DNA of 61,627 nucleotides from Cupriavidus pauculus (GCF_002858765.1 NZ_PJRP01000017.1:57125-118751); one strand, 5' to 3'; shown: positions 41,468 through 50,320, numbered from the stretch's first letter. Made by a program: numbers and translations. The notes: generated by a model from the sequence alone, not told the origin.

Positions 41468-43550
41468 GACGTTCAACGCCCTGTTCGCTCCGGCCTCGGT
41501 GGCCGTCATCGGCGCCTCGGACAATCCCAATAAGGTCGGTGGTCGCCCGATCCACTATATGCGCACGTTCGGCTATACGGGCGAAGTCTTTCCCGTGAAC
41601 CCGGGGCGAGCGACTATTCAGGGCTATCGCGCCTATCCGACACTCGGCGATATCGGCAAGACACCGGACGCCGTGGTGATTGCGGTGTCGGGTGACGCCA
41701 CACTGGAGCAGGTGCGCGTTTGCGCCGATGCCGGCGTGCAGGCCGCTGTGATCATGGCCTCCGGGTTTGCGGAAACGGGAGAGGCCGGACGGCTACGCCA
41801 GCAGCAACTGGTGGATGTGGCCCACGCGGGCGGCATGCGCCTGGTAGGGCCCAATGCGCAGGGCACGGCCAATTTCGCCAGCGGTGCGGTGCTGAACTTC
41901 TCCACCATGTTCATGGAGGTGGCGCCGAAGGATGGGCCTATCGCAATCATCAGCCAGAGCGGTGCGGCCAGCGTCATGCCCTACGCGCTGCTGCGGCAGG
42001 CCGGGCTGGGCGTGCGCTATCTGGTGGCCACCGGTAATGATGCCGATCTCGATGCCTGCGCCATGACGGCGGCCGTGGCCGAGGACCCGGAAGTCCGGCT
42101 GATCCTGGTGTACCTGGAATCGGTCACCGACCCGCAAGCGCTGGCGCGGGCCGCAACCCTGGCGCGCAGCCGGGGCGCCAGCATCATTGCGATCAAGGCG
42201 GGCAACAGTCAGCGCGGCGCGCGCGCGGCGGCGTCGCATACCGGCGCACTGGTCGGCAACGACGCGGCCATTGATGCCTTCCTGGCTCGCCACGGCATCT
42301 GGCGCGCCCGCGATATCGGCGAACTGGTGCGTGCCGTGCCGTTGTACCTGCAAAACCGCGCGCCGGGGCAGGGGCGTACCGTCGTAATGAGCCATAGCGG
42401 CGCCGTGGGCGTCATGGCGGCCGACCTGGCCGAGCGCCATGACCTGCCGCTGACGGAACTGCAGCCGCCCACGCTGGACCGGCTCGGCGCGATCCTCCCG
42501 GAGTTTGGCACTGCCAGCAATCCGCTCGACATGACCGCCGCGCTGATGGGCAAGGGTGACATGTTCCCCCGCGTGCTGGATGCGCTGGGCGAGGATCAGC
42601 AGGCCGACATGGTCATGGTCGGGATTCCGGTAGCCGGGCCCGGCTACGACGTGGAGGCACTGGCGCGCGATGCGGCCGCGTTCACCCGCCGGCTTGGCAA
42701 GCCGCTGGTGGCCAGCGCGCCCCAGCAAAGCGTGCGCGATGTCTTCTTGCGTCATGGCGTGCCGACCTTCATCACGGAAGGCGATGCCATTGCTGCGCTG
42801 GCCCAGTACGCCGCACACGCCCGCATCGAGGTGTCGGCAGGCGTGCTCGCATCACCCGAATCGCCCACACCAGTCGTGCTCGATGGCAGCGGACTGCAGG
42901 ACGAAGCCCGCAGCCTGTCTCTACTGGCGGAGGCCGGTGTCCCCGTGGTGCCGTATCGCTTTTGCAGCAGCGCCGATGAAGCAGTGGCGGCGTTTACGGC
43001 GCTTGGCGGTGGCATGGTCGTGGTCAAGGGGTGTGCCGCAGCGGTGCCGCACAAGAGCGAGCACGGACTGGTTCATCTGCGGCTGAGCGACGCCGCAAGC
43101 GTCGCCAGCGTGGCGCAGGACTGCCTGTCCAAGCTGCGCAATCTCGGCGTGCAGGCGGCACGGGTAGTGGTGGCCGCGATGGTGAAGGGGCGTCACGAGT
43201 TTGCACTGGGCGTGTCGGTTGATCCCGTGTTCGGCCCGCTGGTGATGATCGGCGAGGGCGGCACGTTGCTGGAACTTCGCCGCGACATCGTATCGCTGCT
43301 GGCGCCCTTTGGCGAGGCGGAGGTGAAGGCGGCCTGCGCCCGGCTGCGGCTGGCCCCACTGTTCGACGGCTATCGCGATATCCCGGCGCTCGATCTCGAC
43401 GCGCTGGCCGCGGCGGCCGTGGCGCTCGGCAACTGGGCGCTGCGCCATCGGGAGGCACTGAAATCAGTGGACATTAATCCGCTGATAGCGATGGCGGCCG
43501 GCGAGGGGGTGGTGGCCGTGGATGCGGTGGTAGAACTGCAAGGAACCTGA
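41460..43550 (+). CDS. ADP-forming acyl-CoA synthetase
   Basis: A 696-residue fused alpha-beta acyl-CoA synthetase (NDP-forming, acetyl-CoA synthetase ACD-type) converting an acid plus CoA and ATP to acyl-CoA, ADP and phosphate. Domains in order: CoA-binding (PASVAVIGASDNPNKVGGRP, residues about 10-140), succinyl-CoA-ligase-like (IISQSGAASV; phospho-His in AASHTGALVGNDAAIDAF near 260), then an ATP-grasp (EAGVPVVPYRF, GGGMVVVKGCAA, HKSEHGLVHL) in the last 220 residues. The start is a TTG at 41460 overlapping the Bug stop. Such enzymes activate aromatic, branched or cinnamate-like acids; the substrate is unknown. Confidence 0.93.
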   Translation: MTETFNALFAPASVAVIGASDNPNKVGGRPIHYMRTFGYTGEVFPVNPGRATIQGYRAYPTLGDIGKTPDAVVIAVSGDATLEQVRVCADAGVQAAVIMASGFAETGEAGRLRQQQLVDVAHAGGMRLVGPNAQGTANFASGAVLNFSTMFMEVAPKDGPIAIISQSGAASVMPYALLRQAGLGVRYLVATGNDADLDACAMTAAVAEDPEVRLILVYLESVTDPQALARAATLARSRGASIIAIKAGNSQRGARAAASHTGALVGNDAAIDAFLARHGIWRARDIGELVRAVPLYLQNRAPGQGRTVVMSHSGAVGVMAADLAERHDLPLTELQPPTLDRLGAILPEFGTASNPLDMTAALMGKGDMFPRVLDALGEDQQADMVMVGIPVAGPGYDVEALARDAAAFTRRLGKPLVASAPQQSVRDVFLRHGVPTFITEGDAIAALAQYAAHARIEVSAGVLASPESPTPVVLDGSGLQDEARSLSLLAEAGVPVVPYRFCSSADEAVAAFTALGGGMVVVKGCAAAVPHKSEHGLVHLRLSDAASVASVAQDCLSKLRNLGVQAARVVVAAMVKGRHEFALGVSVDPVFGPLVMIGEGGTLLELRRDIVSLLAPFGEAEVKAACARLRLAPLFDGYRDIPALDLDALAAAAVALGNWALRHREALKSVDINPLIAMAAGEGVVAVDAVVELQGT

Positions 43551-43551
43551 T

Positions 43552-44322
43552 ATGGAACCCGTGCTTGTGGAATGCGATGGCAGCGTGGCCATCGTCACGC
43601 TGAATCGTCCTGAGCGGATGAACGCCGTCAACGATGCGCTGCGCGGCATGCTGATCGATACGCTGGCCCGGCTCAACGCCGACCCCGCCGTGCGCGCGGT
43701 GGTGCTGGCCGGGGCGGGCGACCGCGCCTTCTGTGCGGGCCAGGATCTCGACGAGGCGGCGGCGGTGACCTGGCAGCAGATCGTCCCCTGGCTGAACCGT
43801 CAGCGCGCCATGTACCAGGCCGTGCGCGATCTCGACAAGCCCTGCGTGGCGGTGGTACGTGGCGTGGCAGCCGGGGCGGGCTTCCAGCTCGCGCTGTGCG
43901 CCGATTGGCGCCTGACCACGCCGGCAAGTCGCTGGGGCCAGCCTGAGGTCAAGGCGGGGCTTGCCAGCATCGTCGGCTCCTACCTGATGACGCTGCACGT
44001 GGGGCATACCCACAACGTGCAAATGTCGCTGTCGGGCGAACTGATCTCGGGGCAGCGCGCCTACGAGATTGGCTTGGTGAGCGGCTTGCATACGGAGGCG
44101 GAGCTGCCGGAGGCGGCGCTGACGCGCGCCCGCACGCTCGCGGCCTTGCCGCCTACATCGGTACGCCTGTCCAAGCAGCGCTTGCGCGCGATGACGCAAC
44201 CGGGCTTCGACGACGCATGCGTGGCGGGTATCCGCGCGCAGCTCGAATGCTATGCCGATGGCGAGCCGCAGCGCGTGATGGCCGAATTTCTCAGCAAACG
44301 GAATGCAAGGGAGTCGCAATGA
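43552..44322 (+). CDS. Enoyl-CoA hydratase/isomerase family protein
   Basis: A 256-residue crotonase-fold enzyme. Family marks: VAIVTLNRPERMNAV, GAGDRAFCAGQDLDE with the oxyanion hole, and GVAAGAGFQLALCADWRL with the second oxyanion residue. The WGQPEVKAGLASIVGSYLM segment is the region of the first catalytic Glu in hydratases. It likely hydrates or rearranges the CoA ester produced by the synthetase before it; crotonase-fold proteins can also be isomerases or lyases, so the reaction is not fixed. AAGGAACCTGAT precedes the ATG; its end overlaps the aldehyde dehydrogenase start. Confidence 0.92.
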   Translation: MEPVLVECDGSVAIVTLNRPERMNAVNDALRGMLIDTLARLNADPAVRAVVLAGAGDRAFCAGQDLDEAAAVTWQQIVPWLNRQRAMYQAVRDLDKPCVAVVRGVAAGAGFQLALCADWRLTTPASRWGQPEVKAGLASIVGSYLMTLHVGHTHNVQMSLSGELISGQRAYEIGLVSGLHTEAELPEAALTRARTLAALPPTSVRLSKQRLRAMTQPGFDDACVAGIRAQLECYADGEPQRVMAEFLSKRNARESQ

Positions 44323-45746
44323 TCCAGTGGAACGAACACTTCATTAACGGCGCACGATGTCAGGTCGGCAACGGACGCATGGTGCGGATTCACGATGCCG
44401 CGACCGAAGCGCCGCTGGGCGAAGTCCATCTGGGTAGCGCAGGTGATGTCGACGATGCCGTGGCGGCCGCCCGGCAGGCTTTGCCGGCGTGGCAGCGGAT
44501 TGGCACCCAGGCTCGGGCGTCAATGCTGTACGCACTGGCCGACGCGCTGGAGAGCATGGGCCAGGCGCTTGCGCGAGACATCTCGCGCGAAGTCGGCATG
44601 CCGCTGAAGTTGTCGCAACGCATCCAGGTGGATGCGCCGGTTGCTGCATGGCGGGCGACAGCCGCGCTCGCGGACACCTTTACGTTTGTCAGAGAGATGG
44701 GTAATTCGCGGGTAACGATGGTGCCGGTAGGTGTGGTCGCGGCGATCACGCCGTGGAACTATCCGCTGCACCAGATCACGGGCAAGCTGGCGCCAGCGTT
44801 GCTGGCCGGCTGCACCGTCGTGCTGAAGCCATCGGAGCTGGCACCCGCCGCGTCGGCTTGCTTGATGGCAGCCTGCGAACAGGCGGGCCTGCCGCCGGGT
44901 GTGGTCAATATCGTGCAAGGCGATGCTGAGGTGGGTCACTCACTGGTGACTCATCCCGATGTACAGATGGTGTCGTTTACCGGCTCGACGGCAGTGGGGC
45001 GCAAGGTGGCGGCACTGGCGGCGGGCGAAATGAAACGGGTGTCGATGGAATTGGGCGGGAAATCGGCTGCAGTGGTGCTGCCTGGCGCGGATCTGAGTCG
45101 TGCGGTCAAGGCCACGGTGGCCTCCTGCTTTCTTAACTCCGGACAGACGTGTAGCGCCATCACACGGCTGATCGTGTCGCGGGAAGACTACCCGAAATGC
45201 CGCGAGCTTGTCGCCGAGGCTGTGGCGGCAATGCCGATGGGCGATCCGGCCGATGCATCAACACGCATCGGGCCGCTGCTGTCGGCATTGCAACGCGAAC
45301 GCGTGCTGTCCCACATCGCTGATGCCGAGCAGGCCGGCTTCGACCGCATCGCGGGCGGCCTGGACGCGGTGGTGCCTGCACGCGGCTACTTCGTTGCGCC
45401 TACGGTTTACGGCAATGTGTCGGCAGAAAGCCGGCTCGCCAACGAAGAAGTCTTTGGCCCCGTGCTGGCGGTGCTCTGTTACGACGCGGTGGAGGAGGCC
45501 ATCGCGCTGGCCAATGGCACCCGCTATGGATTGGCTGCTGCGGTTTGGGCCGCCGACGAATTCGGCGGGGAGGTCGTGGCCAATGCGCTGCGCGCCGGAC
45601 AAGTCGATGTCAATGGCGCCCGGTTTAATGCGGCGGCACCGTTTGGTGGCTTTGGCATGTCTGGCGTGGGTCGCGAAGGGGGCATCTACGGACTCGAAGA
45701 GTTCCTGGAGCCACGTGCTGTCCAACTGCCGCGCTCATCCGATTGA
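44319..45746 (+). CDS. NAD(P)-dependent aldehyde dehydrogenase
   Basis: A 475-residue aldehyde dehydrogenase oxidising an aldehyde to its acid. Motifs: PVGVVAAITPWNYPLH (nucleotide fold), VSFTGSTAVGRKV, MELGGKSAAVV with the general base Glu, and FLNSGQTCSAITRL with the nucleophilic Cys. The C-terminal NEEVFGPVLAVLCYD and PFGGFGMSGVGRE are standard. The start at 44319 forms ATGA with the previous stop and has AAGGGAG upstream. In this operon it may oxidise an aldehyde released from the CoA ester, as in hydroxycinnamate-type side-chain removal, but the crotonase neighbours are not clearly of the feruloyl-CoA lyase kind. Confidence 0.94.
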   Translation: MIQWNEHFINGARCQVGNGRMVRIHDAATEAPLGEVHLGSAGDVDDAVAAARQALPAWQRIGTQARASMLYALADALESMGQALARDISREVGMPLKLSQRIQVDAPVAAWRATAALADTFTFVREMGNSRVTMVPVGVVAAITPWNYPLHQITGKLAPALLAGCTVVLKPSELAPAASACLMAACEQAGLPPGVVNIVQGDAEVGHSLVTHPDVQMVSFTGSTAVGRKVAALAAGEMKRVSMELGGKSAAVVLPGADLSRAVKATVASCFLNSGQTCSAITRLIVSREDYPKCRELVAEAVAAMPMGDPADASTRIGPLLSALQRERVLSHIADAEQAGFDRIAGGLDAVVPARGYFVAPTVYGNVSAESRLANEEVFGPVLAVLCYDAVEEAIALANGTRYGLAAAVWAADEFGGEVVANALRAGQVDVNGARFNAAAPFGGFGMSGVGREGGIYGLEEFLEPRAVQLPRSSD

Positions 45747-45763
45747 TCTTCAGGATATTCAGT

Positions 45764-46582
45764 ATGTACCGAGAAATTTCAGTGACCCGGTCGGAGCGCA
45801 ATCCGCACGTTGTTATCGTGACGATGAACCGCCCGGACAAACTCAACGCTCTGACTAAGGTCATGGAAGCCGAACTGCGCGAGGCGATGGAAGCCGCTGA
45901 CCGCGACGACACCATCCGCGTGGTGGTGCTGACCGGCGCCGGCAAGGGCTTCTGTGCGGGCATGGACATCAACGAGCTTGAAATTCTGCCGCCAGGCGAC
46001 ATCCGGGCGGCCCAGTGGATGCGCCCTTACGACATGAACCGCCGGGCCGACTATCAGACCCGCTACGGCTACTTTCCCGCAATGCGCAAGCCCGTGATCT
46101 CAGCCATCAATGGCGCGGCAGCAGGTCTAGGACTCGTCTTTGCGCTGTACAGCGACATGCGCTTTGCCAGCAGCAAGGCCGCTTTTAGCACCGCTTTCGC
46201 GCGACGCGGCCTGATTGCGGAGCATGGTATCTCATGGCTGCTGCCACGCGTGGTGGGCCCAGGGCATGCGGCCGATCTGCTCTACTCCGCGCGCAAGGTG
46301 CTGGCCGACGAGGCGCTGCAAATGCGGCTGGTGGACCGCGTATGCGAGCCCGACGATCTCATGGCCTACACGCTGGAATACGCGGCCGACCTGGCGGAGA
46401 ATGTCTCGCCGCGCTCGATTCGTGTCATGAAGCGCCAACTCTGGGAGCAGCCGTTCCAGACGCTGGCCGACGCCACGCAAATGGCCAATGCCGAGATGTT
46501 TGAGAGTATCCAGAGCGAGGATTTCACCGAAGGTGTGGCCCATTTCATCGAACGCCGCCAGGCACGGTTCAGTGGGCGGTGA
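45764..46582 (+). CDS. Enoyl-CoA hydratase/isomerase family protein
   Basis: A 272-residue second crotonase-fold enzyme. It carries VIVTMNRPDKLNALTKVMEA, then GAGKGFCAGMDINELE, and NGAAAGLGLVFALYSDMRFA, with FARRGLIAEHGISWLLPRVV around the catalytic Glu. The start at 45764 is preceded by CAGGATATTCAG; an upstream TTG at 45743 in the same frame is less likely. Clearly diverged from the crotonase at 43552, so the two probably catalyse separate steps. Last gene of the catabolic operon, followed by a terminator hairpin. Confidence 0.93.
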   Translation: MYREISVTRSERNPHVVIVTMNRPDKLNALTKVMEAELREAMEAADRDDTIRVVVLTGAGKGFCAGMDINELEILPPGDIRAAQWMRPYDMNRRADYQTRYGYFPAMRKPVISAINGAAAGLGLVFALYSDMRFASSKAAFSTAFARRGLIAEHGISWLLPRVVGPGHAADLLYSARKVLADEALQMRLVDRVCEPDDLMAYTLEYAADLAENVSPRSIRVMKRQLWEQPFQTLADATQMANAEMFESIQSEDFTEGVAHFIERRQARFSGR

Positions 46583-46621
46583 CGGTGAATCTCCTCAACC
46601 AACCTGGCTGCCCGCTAGGGG

Positions 46622-46641
46622 CGGGGCCCTGGCAGGCCCCG
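46622..46641. terminator. Bidirectional terminator hairpin
   Basis: CGGGGCC-CTGGCA-GGCCCCG, 7-bp perfect arms, followed by TCTT on the plus strand, between converging genes. Confidence 0.6.
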
Positions 46642-46657
46642 TCTTGCGCTGGCGTGC

Positions 46658-48013
46658 CTACGGTACAACCGGCGTGATCTTGCGGATCTCGTGGTTGCGT
46701 GTATCGGCCACGTAGACGTTGCCGCTGGCATCGACCGCCACGCCGAGCGGGAGGTTGAACGATGCGGCGGTGCCAATGCCGTCGGCTGCCCCGCCCGACC
46801 CGGAGCCGGCCAAGGTGCTCACCACCCCCGCCGGCGTGATTTTTCGGATCGCATGGCTGCCTTGATCGGCGACGTAGACGTTGGCGCTGGCGTCGACCGC
46901 TACGCCGAACGGGGAGCTGAACGAGGCGGCGGTGCCGATGCCGTCGGCCGAGCCGGACGAACCGGAGCCGGCCAAGGTGCTCACCACCCCGGTCGGCGTG
47001 ATCTTGCGGATCGCATGGCTGCCTTGATCGACGACGTAGACGTTGCCGCTGGCGTCGACCGCGATGCCGGACGGGGCGTTGAACGAGGCGGCGGTGCCGA
47101 TGCCGTCGGTCGAGCCGAGCGACCCGGAGCCGGCCAAGGTGCTCACCACCCCCGTCGGCGTGATCTTGCGGATCAATTGGTTGCCTTGATCTGCCACGTA
47201 GACGTTACCGCTGGCGTCGACCGCCACGCCGAACGGGGTGCTGAACGAGGCGGCGGTGCCGGTGCCGTCGGCCGAGCCGGACGACCCGGAGCCGGCCAAG
47301 GTGCTCACCACACCGGTTGACGTGATTTTGCGGATCTCGTGATTGAATGTGTCGGCCACGTAGACGGTGCCGCTGGCGTCGACCGCCACGCCGTACGGGT
47401 AGCTGAACGAGGCGGCGGCACCGGTGCCGTCGGCCGAGCCGGACGACCCGGAGCCGGCCAAGGTGCTTACCACCCCTGTCGGCGTGATTTTACGGATCAA
47501 GTTGTTGCCTTGATCGGCCACGTAGACGTTGCCGCTGGCGTCGACCGCCACGCCGAACGGGAAGTAAAACGAGGCGGCGGCACCGATGCCGTTGGCCGCG
47601 CCGGACGACCCGGAGCCGGCCAAGGTCGAGACCTTCGCGTTGGCGGTCGTGCAGGCAACGCCCACATTCGACACATTTGCCGTGGCGGTACCGGTGCCAT
47701 TGGCCACCGTGCAGTATTGCCACAGCGGTTGTGTGCCGACCGTGACCACATACGCGTTGCTGGGCGCGACCGGCATGACAAAGGTGAAGGGCCCCGGGGC
47801 GCCCAGCGTCAGGGAATCGGCGCCGTTGTTCAGCAGCGTCAGCTTTTCGGAGGCGGGCAGGCCGGTCACCGTGCCGCCGATGGTATAGCTGGCCACGACT
47901 GCGGGAGTCCCAGTTTCCGGCGCGCCTGAATCATTGCCACCACAGGCGGCGAGGAGCAGTGAGAGGATCGTGGCAGCCAGGGGGCGCAGGGAAGACGTCG
48001 TGGGTATGATCAT
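46658..48013 (-). CDS. NHL-repeat lipoprotein
   Basis: A 451-residue exported lipoprotein: signal peptide MIIPTTSSLRPLAATILSLL with lipobox LLAAC (Cys24), an N-terminal beta-rich linker domain (residues about 40-125, VVASYTIGGTVTGLPASEKL), and then exactly six 54-residue NHL repeats from residue 128 to the C-terminus. Each repeat reads like VSTLAGSGSSGSADGTGAA, then GVAVDASGNVYVADQGN and an IRKITPTGV end. This predicts a six-bladed beta-propeller. NHL propellers bind proteins, RNA or carbohydrate rather than having a single chemistry; the role here is unknown. Convergent with the catabolic operon. Confidence 0.93.
   Translation of the reverse strand: MIIPTTSSLRPLAATILSLLLAACGGNDSGAPETGTPAVVASYTIGGTVTGLPASEKLTLLNNGADSLTLGAPGPFTFVMPVAPSNAYVVTVGTQPLWQYCTVANGTGTATANVSNVGVACTTANAKVSTLAGSGSSGAANGIGAAASFYFPFGVAVDASGNVYVADQGNNLIRKITPTGVVSTLAGSGSSGSADGTGAAASFSYPYGVAVDASGTVYVADTFNHEIRKITSTGVVSTLAGSGSSGSADGTGTAASFSTPFGVAVDASGNVYVADQGNQLIRKITPTGVVSTLAGSGSLGSTDGIGTAASFNAPSGIAVDASGNVYVVDQGSHAIRKITPTGVVSTLAGSGSSGSADGIGTAASFSSPFGVAVDASANVYVADQGSHAIRKITPAGVVSTLAGSGSGGAADGIGTAASFNLPLGVAVDASGNVYVADTRNHEIRKITPVVP
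46661..47632 (-). repeat. Six 162-bp tandem repeats coding NHL blades
   Basis: Residues 128-451 divide into six units of exactly 54 codons with no linker, and long stretches such as GGCGTCGACCGC-type blocks are conserved at the DNA level between units. Likely to recombine and vary in copy number. Confidence 0.85.
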
Positions 48014-48470
48014 GGTCAGCGGTTCGATGTGGATTGGGAGTTGTGCAATGGGTCCGGTTGGGCGCGCCTATGCTTGGGGTTGTCGCTGCCGTGTCCGCCG
48101 CCTCACCTGCTGCTACCCACCACGCACGGATGGCGTATAGATTCAATCCCGACCCCTATAGGTTTTTGCTTAGTTTGGGTCGAAACCTATATAACCTTGG
48201 CGATTCAGGCCATCCTTCAATCAAGGAGGGGCCTTTACCCTGCCCTCGCCGTCGGAGAGGCATAGGTATCCGTCGCACCAAGAACTTTGTCAGCGATGGA
48301 GGAGCCCATCGTCAGCCAATGCGACGTTGGTGAATATCAGACGTAATCCCGCGTAAAACGGCAGAAAGCCACTGGGGCTGAACCCCTCGAACGAGGGGCG
48401 AGGTATGGGCGGTTGGGAGGACCCGCTTGCGGACGCTCGTTGCTTTCGCTCATTTGGACCGCCACCGTAA
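48014..48470. other. Intergenic region upstream of NHL gene
   Basis: 457 bases with no supported gene. Contains an inverted repeat at 48157-48191 and an unexplained block from about 48340 to 48470 that runs into a dispersed motif copy. Confidence 0.5.
48157..48191. promoter_or_regulatory. Inverted repeat upstream of NHL gene
   Basis: TATAGGTTT at 48157-48165 and AAACCTATA at 48183-48191, perfect 9-bp arms with a 17-base spacer, about 145 bases upstream of the NHL start. Operator or hairpin; undecided. Confidence 0.45.
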
Positions 48471-48500
48471 ACGTCCGCTCATGGCCGAGACCCGCCTTCG
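48471..48500 (+). repeat. Dispersed motif copy
   Basis: ACGTCCGCTCATGGCCGAGA, differing from the copy at 34122 in only a few positions. It coincides with the truncated end of a beta-helix gene remnant. Confidence 0.55.
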
Positions 48501-48854
48501 AAACGCACCGTACCCGCATTGCGCGCCGCGCTGAAGATCGCCGGCGCGAAGCGCGAGTCGAGCGCCGGATCAGCAATGGAGATTGCCGCGCCACAACTCC
48601 CGTCCGGGTATTGAACGTTCGCGCCGTCCAGCCCCAGCTTTGCGAACATGCCAGCGCAGTTCTTCGCATTGCCCGAGAGAATCACGTTCGCCATGCGCGC
48701 GCCGCTCGTCCCTCCCGCCTCAATGCGCAATCCCTCACTCCGGTTCGCGGTGACTGTGCTGTTGGCCAGTTGGACATTCTGCGCGTAAATGGACGCTCCC
48801 CCCGCAGTGGCAATATTGCGCGCGACCAGCGCGTTGCCGAAGCGCGGCCCACCA
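48479..48854 (-). pseudogene. Beta-helix (choice-of-anchor Q type) gene fragment
   Basis: About 125 codons on the minus strand: NALVARNIATAGGASIYAQN, then VQLANSTVTANRSEGLRIEA, MANVILSGNAKNCAGM and a late ADPALDSRFAPA. Beta-helix coils followed by a conserved ILSGN...NC and SC...DP pattern are as in exported polymorphic proteins with the choice-of-anchor Q module. The N-terminus with its signal peptide and the C-terminus are missing, so I call a remnant. It differs in type from the anchored beta-helix protein at 25256. Confidence 0.65.
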
Positions 48855-48870
48855 AGGCAATCCCGGGGCC

Positions 48871-48898
48871 ACGTGCGGCGGTCCGAACCGCCGCACGT
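48871..48898 (-). terminator. Perfect hairpin after gntP-family gene
   Basis: 12-bp arms ACGTGCGGCGGT and its complement around a 4-base loop, starting 3 bases after the permease stop. It lacks a U-tract on the minus strand, but stem strength and position favour a terminator. Confidence 0.65.
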
Positions 48899-48901
48899 CT
48901 T

Positions 48902-50320
48902 TCAATGCACGGGAATCATCGCATTGAATATCAGTACCATAATCAATCCTACGACCGCAACGATTGACTGGACCACCGAGATGGTCTTGGTCGCTTCGCT
49001 CATGGTCATGCCGAACGATTCCTTGACCATCCAGAACCCCGCGTGATTGGCGTAGTTGAAGAACAGCGATCCGCAGCCGATCGACAATGCCAGCAACGGC
49101 AGGTTGAGGTTCGGATCGCTGCCAGCCAGCGGCGCCAGCAGGCCCGCCGCGCCGACGATGCCCACGGTGGCCGACCCGGTCGAGACCGATAGCAGCATCG
49201 CGATCAGCCAGCCTAGGACCAGTGGCGGAAATGCGAGCTGCTGCGTCAGATGCACGATGGCATCACCCACCTTGGCGCTGGTGAGCATTTGCTGGAACGC
49301 GCCGCCGCCTGCGATGATCATGATGATCGAGGCAATGGGCTTGAGGCTGTTGCCCAGCGCGCTCCGCAGTTTCTCCGCATCACCGCCTCGGGAAATCACC
49401 AGCGCCACGATCGCGAACAGCACGCCCAACAACATGGCGATCAACGGGTTGCCGAGAAAACTTGCCACGTGCAGCGCGGCACTTCCCTTGGGCAGCAACG
49501 TCTCGGCAATGGCATGCACAAGCATCAGGATCGCGGGCAGCAATGCTGCCAGCACGCCGGTCGCGACGCCAGGCTGCCGGCCGGCCTCGGGTTGCTCCGC
49601 GAGGGTGAACTGGTCCAGCAGGGCTTGATCGGGCCGCGTGCTCATGCGGGGTGACATGAAGGCGCCGTAGAGTGGGCCGCCAAGAATCATTGCGGGAATC
49701 GCCGCGAGAAAGCCGTACAGCATCGTGGGGCCCACGGACGTCTTCAGACTGGCGATCGCTGTTAGCGGACCCGGGTGGGGCGGTACCATGCCATGCATCG
49801 CGGCCAGCGCGGAAATGACCGGGACGCCCACATAGACATAGGCCGAACCCTTGAAGCGGCCCTTGTCCTCGAGTTTGCGGGCAACACTGAAGATCAACGG
49901 CAGCATCACCACTAGTCCGACTTCGAAGAACATCGGAATCCCGACCACAAAGGCAACCAGCGTCATCGCCCACGGGATCATCCGATCGGAGGCACGCTTC
50001 AGAATCGCATCGGCAATCTGCTCGGTGGTCCCCGCATCGGCAAGGATCTTGCCGAGCATCGCACCGAGCGCAATCACGACACCGACCGCGCCGAGCGTTT
50101 TGCCTGCACCATCGACCAGATGCTTGACGATGCTTTCCGGGGCCATGCCAGTCGCGAAACCAACGCCAACGGAAACGATGAGGAGCGCCAATAGCGGATG
50201 CATTCTAATCCGCGACACGATTAGGGCGACGAGCGCGAGCACGCTGACGAGGGCGGTCAGCAAGAGTTGTAGATCCAGGGACGTCATGAGGTTTAAAGGC
50301 GAGACCGCAAAGGTATCCAT
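48902..50320 (-). CDS. GntP-family gluconate/organic acid permease
   Basis: A 472-residue inner-membrane permease with 12-14 hydrophobic segments, of the gluconate:H+ symporter (GntP) family, which also takes D-glycerate, fructuronate or serine. Visible family segments: FFEVGLVVMLPLIFSVARKL, HGMVPPHPGPLTAIASLKTS, IIAGGGAFQQML and STGSATVGIVGAAGLL. The start at 50320 (MDTFAVSP) is preceded by GGAACGATA; an open frame upstream to 50374 is not supported. A LysR remnant lies divergently beside it, which may once have regulated it. A fragment of a second copy is at 26928. Confidence 0.93.
   Translation of the reverse strand: MDTFAVSPLNLMTSLDLQLLLTALVSVLALVALIVSRIRMHPLLALLIVSVGVGFATGMAPESIVKHLVDGAGKTLGAVGVVIALGAMLGKILADAGTTEQIADAILKRASDRMIPWAMTLVAFVVGIPMFFEVGLVVMLPLIFSVARKLEDKGRFKGSAYVYVGVPVISALAAMHGMVPPHPGPLTAIASLKTSVGPTMLYGFLAAIPAMILGGPLYGAFMSPRMSTRPDQALLDQFTLAEQPEAGRQPGVATGVLAALLPAILMLVHAIAETLLPKGSAALHVASFLGNPLIAMLLGVLFAIVALVISRGGDAEKLRSALGNSLKPIASIIMIIAGGGAFQQMLTSAKVGDAIVHLTQQLAFPPLVLGWLIAMLLSVSTGSATVGIVGAAGLLAPLAGSDPNLNLPLLALSIGCGSLFFNYANHAGFWMVKESFGMTMSEATKTISVVQSIVAVVGLIMVLIFNAMIPVH

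Noticed and set aside
43552..46582. Feruloyl-CoA hydratase/lyase plus vanillin dehydrogenase pathway
   Set aside because: The operon layout is similar, but neither crotonase shows features I can tie to the hydratase/lyase; substrate left open.
46661..47632. Evenly spaced repeats as a possible CRISPR array
   Set aside because: The 162-bp units are in frame, code NHL blades and have no short identical repeats separated by unique spacers.
46691..47929. Long Gly/Ala/Arg-rich frames on the plus strand opposite the NHL gene
   Set aside because: They are antisense readings of the repeats; the minus-strand lipoprotein with signal peptide explains the sequence.
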